Source of the DNA: Coprinellus micaceus
Lineage: Eukaryota > Basidiomycota > Agaricomycetes > Agaricales > Psathyrellaceae
DNA: 64,000 nucleotides
Direction: 5' to 3'
Assembly (NCBI GenBank): GCA_951394405.1
Contig: OX596339.1
Location: 2,356,001-2,420,000 of the forward strand
The notes under the pieces were generated by a model that worked only from the letters and a program-made list of their open reading frames with translations, was not told where the DNA came from and did no database searches. Numbering within the stretch: position 1 is the first letter of the stretch; each line of letters opens with the position of its first letter. Made by a program: the position numbers and the translations under genes. This document shows positions 11,161 through 20,931 of this stretch, piece by piece.

Positions 11161-13754
11161 ATGACATCAACCCCGTCAGCGATTCAGATCTTCGCTCTCT
11201 GTCTTCTTGCGTGGACTGCTTGGAAGGGTTTGAGGAGGTTCGTGGTCAGGGATCCGTTGTCTGTGATCCCAGGCCCGCCTCCCGATTCGTTTTGGATCGG
11301 TGGGCAACTCTCCCCCACTCTGAACAGAATAGGGGATCTTATCGGAGCTTACCAGGCAATTTGACTAACCTACTCAATCCCAATGGGTGGGACTACCACG
11401 ACGATCTTGCCAGAAGATGTGAGTACACTCTACCCCGAGCTACAGGGACGATGTATTAACATTATCGGGGATATAAATCAGACGGGAGCGTCTCCAGAAT
11501 CACAGGACTTTTCAAGGCATTTGATTCGATAGGTCATCCTAGATGTCCAGACTACTAACCGACTGTTGCCTTTTCATAGGAAAGCCTGCTATACGTCTAC
11601 GATACGAAGGCACTCTACAACATCTTCATCAAGGTTCGCTATGCATCTGTTCTGGGACGAGCAGAGCGGCAATACTAACGTCATAGCATACAGGACACCG
11701 ACACGTTCGACGAATCCGAGGACTTTATCAAGTGCGGGGCGACGCTAAATGATATTTGCCTTCGAGCACGGTTCTGATGCACCTCAGGAGGAACATACGT
11801 GTCTTTGGTATGGGTCTTATCTCCACGACAGGAGAGCAGCATCGGAAGCAAAGGAAGATGCTGAACCCGGTTTTCTCGATTGGCCACATGCGCACTATCA
11901 GTACGTCCTCTAGTGGCTCAGTAATCTTTCGGAAGTTCCCCTCTGACCTCTTCGACATCTAGCCCCGATTGTCTTCAACGTTGCTCACAAGGTCAATAAA
12001 TATTTCCAGTACACCTTTCGAGCGACTCTAATATGTGGCTGATCATAATTAGCTACAAGCGTCTCTCAGCAAGCAGGTGGCAAGCGGCGAAAAGGAGGTT
12101 GGTTGCTTCTAAGTCTTGCGGTTCAAGCGTTGATGATCCTGGCCAACTTCCGCTATAGATCAACCTCAATGCGTGGACGACACGTACTGCCTTGGAACTT
12201 ATCGGCCAGGTCGGATTCGGGTACTCCTTCGATAGCCTTGAACCTGATGCGCTGGAACATCCGTTCACCACCAGTTTGAAGCACTTACCGTGAGTCTGGC
12301 GTTCCCTTCAATCCTCTCCAGCCCCGATAACTGACTACGATGTACATTGGCATATGAAGAAGCGCCGTAAATGATAGGATGATCAAACTCGCGCGAATGG
12401 TTCTGTTTCCCCACGTCTTCAACCTGGGCTCGCCTAGCTTTCAACGCGCTGTCGTCAACCTCCTTCCATGGAAGAAGCTACACCAAATTCGAGACATGGT
12501 CGACGTGCTGCACCACAACTCTGTCGAGATATTTGAAGCGACGAAGAGGTCCGTGAAGGAAGGCCACCGCAACGCTGATGGGAGGATCGGAGAGGGCAAG
12601 GATATCATGAGCGTTCTTGGTAAGGCTCCTTCTATTTTCGGACGAGGATCAGGCTGATCACGGGGAGTAGTCAAAGCAAACATGAGTGCGAGGAAGGAGG
12701 ATAGGCTGACGGATGACGAGTTGATTGCACAGATATCGTACGTGCCCGTATCGTCCATCGGTCAAGCTCCGCTACTGATATATGGGGTGTGCAGCGTGAT
12801 CACCTTTGCTGGCATGGACACCACGTCGAATGGCATCTCCCGCGTTTTACACCTCCTCAGCGAAGCTCCAGAGGTCCAAGAGAGGCTGCGAAGAGAAATA
12901 GTGGATGCGTACGAGACGTGGGGTGGGCAAGATCCGACCTATGACGAATTGAACGCGTTGCCTTTCTTGGACGCTGTCTGTAAGGAAACACTGAGAGTGT
13001 GAGTCACCTGGTGGGAGAGCTTGGGTGCTGAAAACTGACCTTGATCTCTTGATAGTTACGCTCCAGCACCTTTGGGACTTCGAGAGTATGTTTTCATCCG
13101 TTTCTCTTCTGCCTTCTAACCTGATTACGGGGATTTACATTTCTCCCAGAGCCAAGAAGGATGGGCTCCTACCATTCGCCAAACCCGTCAAGACTACCGA
13201 CGGCCAGTTCATCACGGAGCTTTTCATTCCCAAGGGCACGAATATATTCATATCGATGCGCCATTGTAACACGAATCCAGAGATATGGGGTCCAGATGCC
13301 GCAGAGTGGAAGCCTGAGCGGTGGCTTCAGCCGCTTCCGGAGACGGTTGCGAAGGCCAAGGTGCCGGGTGTCTATGCCAATCTGTGAGCTTGTCTTCTTA
13401 TCCCATTCTTTGCGGGAGACTCGGTGAAATAGAGGCATTACGGTCCTGACATTGCTTTTAGGATGACCTTCATCGGTGGGCACCGCGCGTGTATTGGGTT
13501 CAAATTCTCCGAACTGGAAATGAGTGCGTTTCGATGGTTTTCGAACGTCACTTTCCCGTGCACTCATGGCTGTCTTGTTATATCCTGCAGAAGTTGTCCT
13601 AGCCCTTCTCATCAAGTCCTTCTACATTTCTCCAACTGGCAAGAAGGTCGTCTGGCTATGGCATGGAGTCGCCCAACCGACGACGGAGGATGCGCCGACT
13701 GATAGTACCGGGACAAAGGAGCTTCGGTTACCGTTGCTAGTGCGAAGGGTGTGA
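11161..13754 (+). CDS. Cytochrome P450 monooxygenase (16 exons)
   Basis: Exons 11161..11299, 11356..11418, 11482..11516, 11580..11633, 11694..11731, 11788..11900, 11963..11991, 12053..12097, 12159..12289, 12378..12619, 12671..12737, 12795..12998, 13056..13085, 13150..13383, 13462..13523 and 13591..13754 give 549 aa with all phases matching. An N-terminal membrane anchor (FALCLLAWTAW) precedes the Pro-rich hinge PGPPPDS. The I-helix oxygen-binding motif is FAGMDTTSN, the K-helix ExxR is KETLR, and the haem-binding loop is FIGGHRACIG with the cysteine thiolate. Such proteins are ER-anchored haem monooxygenases. Intron 3 (11517..11579) begins with GC (AAG then GCATTT), needed to join GLFK to ESLLYVYD in frame. 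The substrate is unknown; no biosynthetic cluster is evident. Confidence 0.92.
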
Positions 13755-14106
13755 GCTTAGAGAATGTCGGTTTGAATCCCTGGAGAATTTAATGGGAAGT
13801 ATTAGTTGTTGTTACGCCTTGGGATGTCGTCGGATGTACTCACCAGGGAACCCAACGACTTGAAGACAGTAGTCATCTGGATGAAAATCGGTAAATCTCA
13901 TGGATTCCAAGATACCCACATTGTCGCACTCTCACACTTTTACCACTGCCAGTAAGTAGGAAGGAACGAGGAGGACCACTGCTTTTTGATGGGGTAAACG
14001 CTTTTGGGCTGAATTGATGGCAATGCGGTCATGGTTGAAATGCGGGTTAGGGGGCGAGTGTGGTACAGAATGGTATCGTATCCTCTAGGTATCCGAGAAG
14101 AGAGAG
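13755..14106. other. Convergent 3' gap between P450 and secreted protein gene
   Basis: 352 bp between two convergent genes. It presumably contains both 3' UTRs; nothing else is supported. Confidence 0.4.
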
Positions 14107-14714
14107 CTATAGTACAGGTCGAAGCACACACAAAGAAGCAATCAATGCAACACTGAAACTTGCAAGTAGTGGAATCCCCACTCTGCTTGCTGAACTGGGG
14201 TTGAAAGTGCCGTAGCGGCTCGTGAAAGCGTCGTAGTCCATGATTGAGCCGGTTGTTGGCGCAGTGAAGGGTGTGGTTGCCTGCCTGGTTGGTTGGAAGA
14301 CGTCTGCAACCCACCTCGATTGCCCATTGATGATTGTAACGTAGGTGAAGGGGGTAGGGCCGCCTGCTGTGTGGGAGGTGGTTGCGGGTGCGCCAACAGG
14401 GCCTTGTTGGGGTGTAGTAGGTGCTCCGGTGAGGGTTACTGGACCACCTGCAGGGGTTATCGTCGAGCTGCACGCCCCTTCAATTCAAGACTGGAGTTGA
14501 CTCGGACGGCGACTCACATTATACTGGTCGATGGCCCGAGGACTGGATCCGTAACGATCACCTCGACCACTGTCTGCCCGGCGCTGTGTTCGTTGGTTCA
14601 GCAGCGTTCTTTCGACAAACTGGGGCCCACGTACGCATTGGTCACCGTCGTCGTCACCTGTGCGGACGCCGAGGCCAAGAGGCATAAAAGGACGTAAAGG
14701 AGTCGTAGGATCAT
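14107..14714 (-). CDS. Small secreted, possibly GPI-anchored Thr/Ser/Pro-rich protein
   Basis: Three exons (14714..14635, 14583..14518, 14467..14107) give 168 aa. Residues 1-18 (MILRLLYVLLCLLASASA) form a textbook signal peptide ending in an AxA-type site. The mature part is rich in Thr, Pro and Gly (TITPAGGPVTLTGAPTTP) and ends in a hydrophobic tail (GIPLLASFSVALIASLCVL) after a short Ser-containing stretch, as in GPI-anchored cell-wall proteins of fungi. No enzymatic domain was recognised. A cell-surface or cell-wall role is inferred from this architecture; a secreted effector is an alternative. The last intron has a nearby alternative acceptor that would shift the frame into an unlikely His/Arg-rich sequence, so the model given is preferred. 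Confidence 0.65.
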
Positions 14715-14899
14715 GATGGTTCGTGGGTGAGTTGAGTGGCGCGTCTGGAGTCGCGCAGAAGTGCACGTGCCCTGCTCTCTGCCTTGTGATCAAATTTCTC
14801 TATACGATGCTTTATCGATTTTTGCGGGTCAGCCTATCTCCTCCTCTCCCCCATCCAAGGTCCTTCTCCTCCTCCTCGTCCCTCCTCGCAAAGAGAAAA
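14715..14899. promoter_or_regulatory. Compact bidirectional promoter (secreted protein / OLA1)
   Basis: Only 185 bp separate the divergent start codons of the secreted protein gene and OLA1, so both promoters must lie here. A pyrimidine-rich tract near the right end is typical of fungal transcription start regions. Confidence 0.45.
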
Positions 14900-16292
14900 A
14901 TGCCACCCAAAAAGGTCGTCCAGGAGAAGAAGGCCCTCCTCGGCCGTCCAGGCAACAACCTCAAGATCGGAATCGTAGGTGCGTTGCAGTTAATTGCCTG
15001 GTAATCTCGACGGGCGCTAAACTACCCCATCGCAGGTGTTCCCAACGTCGGAAAGTCCTCGTTCTTCAACGTCCTCTCCGAAACAGGTGCGCTCGTACCC
15101 AACCCAGTAGTTCCCCTCCTCAACGCGCCCTTCAGATCTCGGAAAGGCCGCCAACTTCCCCTATGCGACTATCAACCCGGAAGAGGCGAGGATTCCCGTC
15201 CCCGACGCCCGCTTCGAGTGGCTCTGCGATACGTACAAGCCCACGAACCGGGTGCCAGCGCACTTGACCTGCATTGATATTGCTGGGTTGACCGCTGGCG
15301 CCTCGACGGGTGCTGGGCTCGGAAACGCGTTCTTGTCGCACGTAAGGGCTGTGGATGGGATCTTCCAGGTTGTCCGCGCGTTCGATGATGCCGAGGTCAT
15401 CCACGTCGAGGGAGATGTCGACCCCATCCGCGACATGGAGATCATCCAGACCGAGCTCAGGCTCAAGGATATCGAGTGGGTGGAGAAGACGATTGAGAAT
15501 ATGAAGAAGACGACGAGGGGTCTTGGGAGCAACAGTCTGGCGGATAAGGCGAAGAAGGAGGAGCTGGCTACGGTTGAGAAGGTGTTGAAGGTGCTGACGG
15601 TCGACCAGAAGGATGCTAGGAAGGCAGAGTGGACAAACAAGGAGGTGTGTAACACTTTTTTATCGTCTCCCAAACTTTTCCTAAACATCTGCATAGATCG
15701 ACGTCGTCAATGGCCTCCAGCTTCTCACCGCCAAGCCCGTCACCTACCTCGTCAACCTCTCCGAGCGCGATTTTGTCCGCAAGAAGAACAAGTGGCTCCC
15801 TAAGATCAAGGGGTGGATCGACGAGAACAACCCCGGAGATCTCCTCATCCCCTTCTCCGTTTCCCTCGAACAGCGCCTTGTCGGTCTCGCTCCTGAAGAG
15901 AAGAAGCAGGAGGAGGAATCCGCTGGCGCCGCCAGCTCTTTGCCCAAGATCACTCAGGCCGGTTACAACTCGCTCGACCTCATCCGGTACTTCACCTGTG
16001 GACCCGTTGAGGTGCGCGCGTGGACGATCAGGAAAGGTACCAAGGCTCCTCAGGCCGCTGGCGTTATCCACTCCGACTTTGAGAACAAGTTCGTCTGTGG
16101 TGAGATCATGGCGTATGAGGACCTCAAGGAGCATGGAAGCGAAGCCTCTGTCAAGGCTGCTGGTAAGCTCAGGCAACAGGGCAAGCCTTACGAGAGTGAG
16201 TGTCTATTATTTGGCCTTTTTGAACGCTTTGCTGAGGAGACCAACTCGTAGTGATTGATGGTGACATTGCCTACTGGAAGGCTGGGGCCTAA
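14900..16292 (+). CDS. OLA1: Obg-like ATPase 1 (YchF family)
   Basis: Five exons (14900..14978, 15036..15086, 15136..15644, 15697..16195, 16252..16292) give 392 aa, the usual eukaryotic OLA1 length. The P-loop GVPNVGKSSFFN is split by the first intron; the switch region ANFPYATINPEEA, the DIAGLTAGAS motif (G3) and the ATP-specifying VNLSERDF region that replaces the GTPase NKxD all identify YchF/OLA1. The C-terminal TGS domain is present (YFTCGPVEVRAWT, GVIHSDFENKFVCGEIM), and the last exon encodes the typical terminus MIDGDIAYWKAGA. The family binds ATP rather than GTP and acts in the cytosol in translation-linked and stress responses. Confidence 0.95.
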
Positions 16293-16406
16293 GGCCTAAG
16301 CGCCCATGCCTAGGGGATTGACGACCTGGAGAAGGAATACATGTACATAGACCATGCAATATCGAAAGCTTCAAAACCAAGTTAGTTCTATTCAATATGC
16401 TGCACA

Positions 16407-17277
16407 TCATCGGCGGTGCGGAGGGTAGTCGCGTGTCGAACGTCTCTCGTCTTCGCGCTCATAGCCGTTCGGACGTCGATTTCGAGAGATCCCTCCTTCA
16501 TGGTCCCTGGTACTCCCATATCTATCCCCCAACGCCCTTCTTCTGTCCCGGTCATCGTACTCTCTCCGCCTGTCCTCTTCCCTGGTGGGAGGCGGTGACC
16601 GTGGTCGACGAGGAGGACTCACGGGACGACGCTGGGGCGACCTCGATCTCGACCTATGCCTTCGCTTTCGCCTCTCGTACTCATCGTCGTCGCCTTCGTC
16701 TTCACTCTCATCGCTGCGACGGCCGTGTCCTCCTTCTTTCCGCCTCGCCCGTTTCTCCTCCTTCCGCTTCCGCTTCTCTTCCTTGCGTTCAGATTTCAGA
16801 CGGCGTTTCTCCTCCTTCGCGGCGGCCTTTTCTGCTGCTGCCCGTTCAGGGTTGACGGCGACGGGGATGCTATTTGCGGAGGTGGTGGGTCCGTCGCCTT
16901 TGGGCTTTGTAGGTTCGTAGCCCCTGGATACATTCAGTTAGTATACGTCCCACGTAGTAACTACAGAATGGGAACAACCACTCACAATACGCCTGCCAGG
17001 GCCTCTGCCTCCAGCTCCTTCACCTTCCTGATCTCCTCCAACCGTTCCGCCTCAGACTGGTCCTTGTCTCGGCTGTACCAATGAACATCCTTGTTCTTCT
17101 GCCATCGTCCGGTTGGTGCATTTATGCTGTGGCCAAGGTAATGCTAAAGTGGCCATTAGCTCTCATTTGGACCACGAATATCAGGGCACCCACCTCGCGG
17201 TCCTTGTCCGCAGACACGTCGGTCCACTTGAACTCTGCCTGCCCTCCCCTCGTTCCTCCTCTCGTAGGTTCAAACAT
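16407..17277 (-). CDS. MMTAG2-like protein with SR-rich C-terminus
   Basis: Three exons (17277..17194, 17143..16986, 16923..16407) give 252 aa. The N-terminus MFEPTRGGTRGGQAEFKW, then HYLGHSINAPTGRWQKNKD and a short amphipathic helix ending EAEALAGVLG, is the conserved domain of multiple myeloma tumour-associated protein 2 (MMTAG2/C1orf35, 'kinase phosphorylation domain'). After it comes a Lys/Arg/Glu-rich coiled-coil and a C-terminal RS/RP-rich tail (RSRSRSPQRRPVSPPRR). The tail suggests a nuclear, RNA- or splicing-associated role, but family function is poorly defined. The second intron holds a canonical branch site (TACTAAC). The gene converges on OLA1 with a 114-bp gap. Confidence 0.82.
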
Positions 17278-17409
17278 ATTTCGTCGTTGTCGTCGTTGTC
17301 GTCGGCGTCCGTGTCCAAGTCGTGCCCGCTATTTGCGCCTATTTGCGCGCCTTGTTTATTGGCCTCGGACCTTGTACCAGCCTTGTCACTGTTCGTTCAT
17401 ACCTTCATC
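17278..17409. promoter_or_regulatory. Compact bidirectional promoter with TCG/TTG triplet tract
   Basis: 132 bp between divergent start codons. The MMTAG2-proximal part is an imperfect TCGTCGTTG triplet tract (about 17281-17312). Both 5' UTRs and promoters must be in this interval. Confidence 0.4.
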
Positions 17410-20400
17410 ATGGCGTCCCCAGCCCCTCCCCCTCCCAAAACGCCCAGGAGGACCCTCAAGAGGCAGAAATCGGGCATATTCGAGAGTGTGTTCAGCTATG
17501 TGAGCCAGGAAGTCTCGAATTTCGTGGCAAGTGCCACCGGGGCACCCAAAAACGAGGTAATTTTACGTTCTGGACCCGTGTCTACAACGCGCGACTGACA
17601 GGCGATCTTTTCTTGGGGTTTGGGATGGGTTTAGGGCGAGGAGGATGGGGAGACAGAATATGGATCTGAGGAGGAGGAAGTGATATATGAAGAACACAAG
17701 GAACGCCTGAACGATATGACGCCTGCTCGCAAGTCGCGTACGAAGAACATGAGGGAGGAAGGGACCTCGCCGTCTCCCCCGAGGAAGAAAGTCAGGTCCA
17801 AGCCTCACCGTCGCTCGCCCAGCCCGGAACAGCTCGCGTTTGCAAGTTCCTCCTCGTCGGCGCCGCGTTCCATCCTCACCCGCAAACCCAGCAAACCCAC
17901 CATGCCAGGCGCACTCATCCCGTTCTCCCCAGAAAGCTCTGCCGGCGACGACGACGACGACGAGGTGCCAAAACACGTCCATTTCGATGGAGGCTCCCCT
18001 GCGACTGCGGTCGATCTCACTGAATCGCGCCAGAACGAGCTCGAGCCAACCCCACGCCGACCACGCGCGAAATCCCCTCAGACACCTACTAGGGTTAAAG
18101 CAGCGGTGGATAGGTTCTCGCCCATGTCGGATCCCAGTATGCTATTGCCCCAACACCCGATCTCGCCGTCGAGGTCAAGGGGTACGCCGAGTCCAACGAG
18201 GGTGGATAAGGGGAAGGCCCCTGCGAAGCCGTATGACAGGACATTCGCATCGGCCAACTCTAGCTTTGATCCAGACTCTGAGCTCAAGATTAAGAGGTTA
18301 GAAGCGGAGGTGAGGCAATTGAGGGAAGAGGTGCGTTCACCATTGTGCTTGGGCTGTCAGTATCTTATTTCTGCGCAGCTTGCTCGACATGGTGTTCCCG
18401 TCCAGCCTGAACAACGGGAAGCCAATTCCAACACAGATTTTAGCTTTCTTGCTCCTGCGCCTCCACCACCACCCCCTCCCCCACCACCTGGGACGATCTT
18501 CCGCGTCCCAAAACAATCTGACAATCTTGACGTAGTGTTCACGCATGTACGTGCTGCGCTGAGGCACAAGACTCCCCCCAAGGAGAAGCCAATCAACCCT
18601 GCGGGTCCCGCAGGTATCGCCACCCTGGGGATCGCACCAGACAAGATGGCCGCCTTCTTGACGGAAATGAAGACCGTGAAGCTGAAGAAGGCAGTGGACC
18701 GGAGCTTCGCGAGCGATGGCGATCTTTCGAGGTTACACTCCTTGACCGCACACGCGAAGAGGGTAGGGGAGAGAGACAGGAGTTTCATGAGTGAAGGCGA
18801 TGCTTCGAGGATTGACACCACGTTTTCGTTGTCGAGAAGTAGGATTGGGGTCGACCCGGGCGTTGGGGATAAGAGGAAGAGGTTGATGGAGGACCATGAT
18901 AGGGTGACCGGAGAGTTAGATCGCGCGTTGAAGAGAAGGACTGGGCTGAGTACGTCGACGAGGAGTATCGCGAGATTTGGGTCGGGGAATGGTTCGGCGT
19001 CGACATCGTTCGATTCATCTATTTCGTCTGGGTCTTCGCTTCGACGGCCACCATCGCAAAGTCAGTCGCAGACGCAAACTCAAGTGGGATCTTCGAGAAC
19101 GCATACGTTGGTGCGGGATTGGAGAGAGGGCACGGCTGCGGCGAGTTCTGCATCTGGTTCGACATCGTCTGCGCCGACTTCAGCAGCATCTTCGGCTGAC
19201 GCTCCTACGCCTTCGCTTTGTTCAGACCACGACGGTGAAAGCCACGATAACGACGACCCTCCGCCTTCCACACCACCACCCCACGCGCACGCGGACCCCC
19301 ACAACGTCAGCATGTCGTTCCGCCCACCCACACCCCCACTGGTCAGGAGATCTGTGGACATCCTACCCGCGGAGGTGCACTACGAGATATCCCTCCGCGC
19401 TCCTCCTACTGAAACCCCCATCGCGATTCGTGGGGAGATGAGTACTCTCGTTGGGGATGATGAGGATGGAGAGGAGGATATGATGGAGGAAACGCCAATG
19501 CCTGCTGCAATTGCCATTGGGGAGAAGAGCGGTGTATTTGCGAAACGCGCTCCTGTGAGCCCCCTCCCAGAGAGGAGCCCCCGGAGGCCACTACCGCCTG
19601 CAACGAGGAGGTCGATCAGTCGGTCGTCCCACGGTTCGACCACCCCACAACCACGAGCGCAAACACAAATTCAGACTCCCGTCAACTCCAGTGCGAACAC
19701 GAGCTTCAAGAGCAGCAAGAGCGCGAGAAGCGCGAAAGGCACGCCTCATCCTGTCAAGACTATGTCAGGGGGCTCGCTCCCCCGAAGAGTTCTCGCCCCT
19801 TCGGAGGACGAGGGAGAGGACGAACCGGCGTTTCCCCCAGCAACAGCACCAGCTCCTCGAGCAGGCGCGTACAACCCCGACCAAACCTTCAACTTTGACG
19901 AGAGCTCGATGGACCTTTCCATGTCGGTTTTGGGCTCCCGTGGCGGACCCAGGAGGGTGCCTATGAGGCAGGCACTGCCCAGGACAGACCCCGCGGTTGC
20001 GGCCGCTGCAAGGAGATTGGCATTGGCCCATAGTATTGGAAGGTCGAATAAGCGGGATGAGAGTGGGAGTGAGAGGACGGCGAGTCCCCAGGAGGAATGG
20101 GATGGGATGGCGGACGCGACATTCACGTTGGACGATTTGAGGACGGGGAGGGACGGTAGGGAAAGTATGTCAGTCGGTGAGAGACGGGCTGAGCGGTCGA
20201 ATGGCGTCGAGGAGTTGGATGCGACGGTGAGGCGGACGCCGAGAAGAACGTCCCCTCCTAAGCCTACACCGACTCGGACGATTAAGCCCCGGAGGTCAAC
20301 TCTCGATCAAGAGCTCAGGCGCTCGTCCATCGCGTCCTCCATTGCCATCTCAGCCACGGGAAATGCCTCCTTCTCTATGCTGACGGGGGAAGAGCTTCCC

Positions 20401-20631
20401 CCCGGGATGTTGGATGACGATGACGACGATACAGTGAACTTTCTGAAACGAATGGACGAGGGGGAAGGGGGAAGGTATGAGTTCGGGCTTGGAGACGAGG
20501 ATGGGGAGGAGGATGAGTTTGGCGCACTGGAAGAGGAGCATATGTATGTGGGCGTTGGTATGCGGCCAAAGACGGGAGGATTCTTGGCACATGGAGGTGC
20601 GGGTGGACCGGCGGTGTGGACGAATGTTTGA
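17410..20631 (+). CDS. Large Ser/Pro-rich protein with amphipathic N-terminus, coiled coil and polyproline-WH2-like segment
   Basis: Three exons (17410..17556, 17635..18330, 18379..20631) give 1031 aa; the 48-nt second intron is in phase and could also be read through. The N-terminus has a basic amphipathic segment (GIFESVFSYVSQEVSNFV). A short coiled coil (IKRLEAEVRQLREE) straddles intron 2, followed by an 11-proline run and later a stretch DKMAAFLTEMKTVKLKKAVD that resembles a WH2 actin-binding motif (hydrophobic helix then LKK). The remainder is low-complexity, rich in Ser, Pro and acidic residues. The protein is not recognised. A cytoskeletal regulator is suggested by polyproline plus WH2-like motif; a nuclear-pore or nuclear-envelope protein is an alternative given the N-terminal helix. 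Confidence 0.7.
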
Positions 20632-20931
20632 GGGTTTCGCGTGGCCGGTCGTTCACTTGGATCTTAGGTTTTTTCGTTGGTTTTCTGACTATTTTATTTG
20701 GAGGTCATTCCGTCAGTTATCTTCGCTATCGTGTATCTATCCATCCATTTCTTTGTTGGCTCGTCTCGACTACACTTGCGACGCCTTGACTCAGCACTAT
20801 ATACGACTTTCGGACAGCAGCATTTTCCCATCGGCAGTCAAGCTTCCAACTTCAAGAGTCACATGTATATCATTTAGTGCCGACACATCGCTCAAGGATC
20901 AGCTGGTGTGTTGAATAAATACACAGTGCAT
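20632..20931. other. Convergent 3' gap
   Basis: 300 bp between the stop codons of the convergent proline-rich protein gene and NACHT gene 1. It is T-rich; nothing else is supported. Confidence 0.35.

Noticed and set aside
13940..14473. 177-codon His/Arg/Thr-rich ORF
   Set aside because: Same strand but wrong frame of exon 3 of the secreted protein gene, reached only through a less fitting acceptor.
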